Below, one piece after another: positions 59,250 through 64,000 of a stretch of DNA of 64,000 nt (positions within the stretch are counted from its first letter, which is position 1; every line of letters starts with the position of its first letter). A program made the translations under genes and the position numbers. The DNA is from Cadophora sp. MPI-SDFR-AT-0126 (taxonomy: Eukaryota; Ascomycota; Leotiomycetes; Helotiales; Ploettnerulaceae). The stretch is taken from NCBI GenBank assembly GCA_020747065.1, contig JAGMVK010000001.1, positions 1 to 64,000 on the forward strand, given 5' to 3'. The notes beneath the pieces were generated by a model. It ran no database searches. It saw only the letters and a list, made by a program, of their open reading frames with translations, and was not told the origin of the DNA.

Positions 59250-60037
59250 TAAGTCATCACATCCACCTTGACCCCCCGACAGACCTCCCCTCCCCCTTCC
59301 CTTCCCCTCCCCTGCCCTGCTGCAGCGCTGAAAGAGATCCACTCACTACCCACCAGTCCCAGTCGCAGTCCCTAGCCCAGCCCACCCACCTACACTGCAC
59401 TGCACACACGCTGCTTTCCTCCTCCCTCCCACTTCCATCCAACCTCAGGTCCATCTCACTCCCTCCCTCCTTACACTCTCGTTTCCCCTCCCTTTTTCTG
59501 GTCTTTTTCTTCCTTTCTCATCAACCCCTCTTTCGCAACAACACTACATTGCACCACCACATCAAGTACGTATCCATCGTCAACGATTCTAATAAATCAC
59601 ATCTCCATCATCAAATCAAACACATCTGGCGACGCACATTCCGCCACCTAATCCCTTTCATCATCAGCATCCGACGAACGCGACTTGCGACCCGTTCTTG
59701 CCCATTCCAGGCGAGAATCTGTCCCCGTCGCGAGACTGGCCACTGCCACCATTATACCCACAACACACAACTCTATGCCCACGAAATATCAACAAATGAA
59801 CCCTACATCGCAAAGAACCCAAGTTACACTTTAAGCCCTACGCCCACGCTCGCGAGCCAGACGGTCGATATTCAACCATCGAGGGTCTGAAGGAAGGAAG
59901 GAGGATAGGATAGACAGGACAGCACAGGACAAGCAAGACAAGAGCAATAAAAGGACGGGAAAGATACACAGTCAACACCATCGCACCACATCATCACTTC
60001 AACGCGAGAAAACATCAGCATCAACAGCCCCATCATC
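59250..60037 (+). promoter_or_regulatory. Pyrimidine-rich promoter/leader of C2H2 factor gene
   Basis: From about 59,265 to 59,535 the plus strand is strongly C/T-rich (CCCTCCCC, CTTCCC and CCTCC runs), followed by a C/A-rich leader up to the ATG. Such CT tracts are common just upstream of fungal transcription starts. A TATA box was not identified. Confidence 0.45.
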
Positions 60038-62786
60038 ATGCCTGTCGCCAGTATGACCGTCCTGCCCACTGCGGCATCGTCGTCGGCTATGCGCAAATCG
60101 TCGTCGTCGTCGTCTTTGGCCCCGGAGAAGAAGTACAAGTGCCAGTTCTGTAATCGAGCCTTCAGCAGGAGTGAGCATCGCAGCAGACACGAGAGATCAC
60201 GTAAGTTGTTTATTCATCCCTTCAGTTGATATCGTCGCTTCTCCTCTACCGACTTCCCCTCATTCATGGCATCCCTTCTCTTTCGCGACAGTCGAGTCCC
60301 GCCCGCCACCAACTAACACAGCTTCCCCTCTCGGGTCGCGTGTGAGGGGTTGGATCAACACCTCAACCCAGCACAACCGCATCGATATCATAACACCACA
60401 TCCATGCATCGCGATGTTCATCACAACGTTGCTAACACTGTTCCACAGATACCAAGGAGCGGCCTTTCAAGTGCATGAAGTGTAGAAGTACCTTCGTGCG
60501 ACGCGATTTATTGCTTCGACATGACCGAACGGTGCACGCCAAAGACGGAGGCGTCCCTCTTCACAGCGATGTAAAGCGACGAGCGGGACCTAAGCCCAGT
60601 CCAATGGCCGGCCCTTCCAAGTCAGCCATTGCCATCGACACATCGGCCCTCGAGCAGATCGAGGCGAGCAGTGATGGGATGGTGGATCTCGAGACCGCCG
60701 CGATGTTGATGACTGATCTGCACCACAAAGCGACTGCGGCGATGCGCAACGCAGGCGTAGGACCATATGAGAATAGACCTGGAATGGCTTTCTCACATGG
60801 TTCTGCGCTCATGGAGCCATCCGTCACATTCCCCTCAGGAGCCATCTCGCTTCCTCAGGTGCAGTGGGATTCGTTCATGCCGCAATCGGTGACAGAGCCG
60901 AAATCTCATTCGATCACTTCAACTGCCTCTGGGTCGCACGAGTCGCAGACCTCCTTCACCAGCACGAGTACAATGCAGCCGCATCCCAACCAGTTGCCTC
61001 CTATCAACAAGGCTGCAGCTTCTGGCTACAATGGTCTCGTTCCAGCACTTCAACAGATGATTAATTCTTTGCCACCTTCCGGGACGGCTACTCCAAGCCA
61101 GATGTCGCCATCTCAATCCCGCATCGGACAACAGTCACCAAAGGCCCCCGAGGTACTCAACGACGATGAGCGCAATATCATTCTTGACAACATTCGCGAC
61201 AGTGACAGTGAGCGCGCCATCCCAGACAGCTTCCGTCTTCCCAGCTTGGGCTCGTTGAACAGGTATCTCCAGACCTACTTCGGACTGTTCCATCATCACT
61301 TGCCGTTCTTGCATCCAGCATCATTCAAGGCAACTGAGGCATCGCCGCCCCTACTCTTGGCCGTACTCTCCATCGGTGCATTGTATGCCTTTGATCAAGA
61401 TCAAGCTTACATCCTTCACATCGGCTCCAAGGTCCTCGTCAACCAGTTTCTGCAGAACAAGGAGAACTTCAGCTCTCGAAAATGTCCTCTTTGGACCATG
61501 CAAAGTTCTCTGCTCAACATGATCTTTGCGAGCTGGAGTGGTGATCCCAAGGGTCTCGAGTGGGCTTGTTCCATCAAGAGTCTACTCGCTAACATGGTTG
61601 CTGGTAATCGCTATGAGTTGAAGATCCGCACCGATAAACGCGAAGGCGCTCAACCCACTAGGGCCGAGTGGGTAGAAGACGAAGGCTGCAGACGTACTTA
61701 CTATGCCGTCTACATCTTCTTTGGGCTTTTGACTTTGTCCTACAATCACACGCCAGCGATCAGCTTCAATGAGTTCGAAGACCTTTCATTGCCATCGACC
61801 GAAGAGATGTGGAACCTCAATGTTGTGGATGAAGCTACCTGGTCAGAACACCTCGCGGCCTCGCAGGCTCCATCCTTCATGGAAGCTCACGACAACTTAT
61901 TCCAAGGAGAATCGTTACGCTACAGTGCTTTTGCCACTCGTGTCATGATTAACGCACTATTCCTTGAAGTTTGGTACCACAAGCGCAGTCCAGAAGCTCT
62001 TCAGGATGTGGTTACGGAATACAAGCTTCGTCTGGCTCTGGAGACTTGGGAAAAGTCGTTGGATCTTTGTGAGCCTGAGTTTGCTTCGGTTCCACTCAGC
62101 GCCCCTCATAAGGGTCACCCCCTGATTTTCAATGCAACGGCCATGTTCAGAAATGCTCGTGCCCGTCTTGAAGTCGACCTCAAGTCGATTCAAGAGGTAT
62201 TGAGGTATCACGACTGTTATGAGGTCGCTGCTGCCATGAGCAACGCACGAGACAAGGTCAAGAGATCCAGCGAGATGATTAAGGTCATTCAAGAATGTTT
62301 CAACTGCATCGAAACTGCAGCTCTGCAAGGGATCCGTTGGGTGGCACGCACCTCGCCTACCAACTGGAGCATCGAACACCCACTCTGTGGTCTTGACCTC
62401 ATGGTCATCCTCAGCCTGTGGCTTTATCGCCTGGAAAATGACGATGAACAAGCAACTGAGGAAGAGGCTGTCATGTACCAAAAGATTCGGGTTCTCTTTG
62501 ATGATGACTCTGTCGAGATCGTTGGCAACAAGCTTAGCTCAACTGTAGCACGTCTTTGGGGAAGTATGCTGGATGAAGTTGTCGTCTGGGGGTAAGTTTT
62601 ATTCCACTCCATCTAATACAGAATCGATGCTAATAGCTCAATAGTATCACCAAGATCATGGGTGAATCCTTCCGCTTACACTCCCAAGCCCTCATCGGCT
62701 ATGACAATGATATCGAAGGTTCTGATGTCTCAACACCTTCGATGATCTCTCAGGGACCAGATGACAACGACGACAGCGTGTATTAA
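60038..62786 (+). CDS. C2H2 zinc-finger transcription factor with fungal-specific regulatory domain
   Basis: Three exons (60038-60200, 60449-62591, 62645-62786; introns 248 and 53 bp) encode 815 aa. Intron 1 splits the two-finger domain. Finger 1 is CQFCNRAFSRSEHRSRHERSH (the last His is made by the splice). Finger 2 is CMKCRSTFVRRDLLLRHDRTVH. The linker is TKERPFK. A Ser/Thr/Gln-rich segment follows. From about residue 310 a fungal_trans-type domain starts (RLPSLGSLNRYLQTYFGLFHHHLPFLHPASF), with TYYAVYIFFGLLTLSYN further on. The C2H2 plus fungal_trans layout is a known class of ascomycete regulators. I cannot name an orthologue. The serine tract near the N-terminus comes from a TCG repeat. 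It is likely nuclear. Confidence 0.9.
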
Positions 62787-64000
62787 ATTTGTCGATTTTG
62801 CTTTTAACGATCTCCATGATTTCCTTTGTTTTTCCTTGCATAGACTCTGATATCCAGCTCCATCCCATCTCACGCGTTTTGGTTTGAAACTTTCTTTTGT
62901 CAATTGCATATAGCGACGTCGTTTTACAGGCTTGGATTTGGCTGGTGGAAAGAAGGGCATTTCTTAAAGAATAAGGTCGCGGGCAACAATACGGGGCTGG
63001 TCTGGTTCGGGTTGGCTTGGCTTGGCTGAGCATTCGGGATCATCATCTCTCTCTTTCCTCATATACCACATCTCCTCACGGCGCGTCATCATCATTCGGC
63101 GCATCCTACTTAATCTCGCACACACGCACATCTGGCTGGCCCATCCATTGTGTTGTTCTGCCCTTGTCCTATTAGTTATTGTTTCTGCGAAAATTTGTGT
63201 CTGTTTTCTTCAGTTCGGTTCGGATATTGGCTGCATATTACCTACTTAATAGTCGTCGTTTATACCTCTCCTCTTCTCGTCATCATCATTCATCTCATCT
63301 TTACTCATCAGATACCTTGTTCGATATACAATTCTGCTATTTATTCTGCTTTCAGGTCGCGCTGTTCTTGCCTACGTGCGAGTTCTTTGCTTTATATCTG
63401 CAGACTTGGCTGGATTTGATCCTCCTTTTATTTAGCTTTCATTTCTATCTGTATTTAGTTTTCGTGGCTCTTTGGAGCTGGTGGAGTAGAACTGGATATT
63501 CAAGAAATGATGGTTGAGTGGGGGGTTGGTTTACACAATTTGAAATTGAGTGAAGGGATCTGAGAATCGTTGTCGTCTTTGTACAAATAATCAGTAGCGA
63601 AGTCTGCATCATATTGATTGTTTTACCCTAACTTACTTATGCCTGCTGCGACCTGTGACATGCATTCTCTATAACATATGGCATCCTCCTCGCCGGCATC
63701 ATTTAGACCCATCATTGCATTGGGGGATCATTTGCCTATCTCCTCGCGTGACACTGACGCTGGACACCTCGCATGTAACCTTTCAGCAGTTTCTCTCACC
63801 CAGCCCTTCCATTTCGTGCCTGCTTGAGGCGAGATTTGAGATAGGAGGGGGTTAGTAGTCTGTGGCTACTCATTCAGTCTTCCCACATGGGGTTGACAAA
63901 AATTCATAAGGGGGATATCCTGGTCGCGTTACCCGGGAAGTCATCAAGCACATGGTGGTGATGGAACGTTCGCTCGTTCCTGCCTGCCTGTGTACAATAA
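62787..64000. other. 3' flank of C2H2 gene; no gene seen
   Basis: Only overlapping short frames of 60-113 codons are present. Plus-strand translations at 63150-63517 are hydrophobic because the DNA is T-rich, and they lack other features. The interval probably holds the 3' UTR and intergenic DNA to the window edge. Confidence 0.5.

Noticed and set aside
61957..62481. 174-codon antisense ORF in the C2H2 factor gene
   Set aside because: It lies wholly within the conserved fungal_trans coding region on the other strand and shows no features of its own.
63150..63517. Hydrophobic ORFs near the right edge
   Set aside because: The hydrophobicity follows from T-rich DNA. No signal-peptide-plus-mature structure or homology is visible.
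1..64000. CRISPR arrays, rRNA genes or bacterial operon features
   Set aside because: The window is eukaryotic (spliced fungal genes). No regularly spaced identical repeats with unique spacers and no rRNA-like sequence were seen.

Overview
The window is nuclear DNA of a filamentous ascomycete, very probably Pezizomycotina. Protein genes are split by short GT-AG introns (about 45-150 bp). It carries a Cdc11/AspA-type septin, a Zn2Cys6 regulator, a fungal BTB protein, a CDC25-type RasGEF and APC permeases. The repeats on the left show the signature of repeat-induced point mutation (RIP): many in-frame TAA/TAG where CAA, CAG or TGG would be expected, and high A+T. The species cannot be named from this sequence alone. 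I found no rRNA, tRNA or CRISPR.

Region 1 (1-14,613) is a transposon graveyard. A RIP-damaged Tc1/mariner transposase remnant occupies 1-595. From 2,140 to 14,611 three elements sit inside each other. The outermost is a TA-flanked Tc1-like element with 44-bp perfect terminal inverted repeats, encoding a minus-strand transposase and a convergent plus-strand ORF of about 620 codons that I cannot assign. A Ty1/copia element (3,931-12,954; 216-217-bp LTRs; 5-bp ATGAT target duplication) has inserted into that ORF. A younger DD34E Tc1 element (11,099-12,464), with a single nonsense codon, has inserted into the copia element. The copia element also seems to carry an antisense ORF between pol and its 3' LTR.

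Region 2 (15.0-28.4 kb) is a compact candidate catabolic cluster: an APC-family permease (+), a cytochrome P450 (-), an M20-family carbamoylase/allantoate-amidohydrolase-like enzyme (-), a single-exon fusion of a DUF1989 domain with a PuuE-like polysaccharide-deacetylase domain (+), and a Zn2Cys6 regulator (+). The M20 and fusion genes share a divergent 738-bp promoter with three GATA sites. A second permease of the same family lies at 38.3-40.3 kb (-). By inference these genes import and hydrolyse a cyclic ureide, imide or guanidino nitrogen compound. A 789-bp TIR element with an AT-rich core (20,202-20,990) sits inside the cluster.

Region 3 (28.4-46.2 kb) holds a small secreted cysteine-rich protein gene (-), the septin gene (+), two decayed unidentified genes, the second permease (-), and a BTB-domain gene (-).

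Region 4 (46.2-64.0 kb) holds a 1,262-aa SH3-RasGEF (-), followed by nearly 10 kb without a recognisable gene, then an 815-aa C2H2 zinc-finger/fungal-specific transcription factor (+).

Intron-exon models were derived by hand. In each intact model the exon lengths sum to a multiple of three and the splice sites restore family-conserved motifs.
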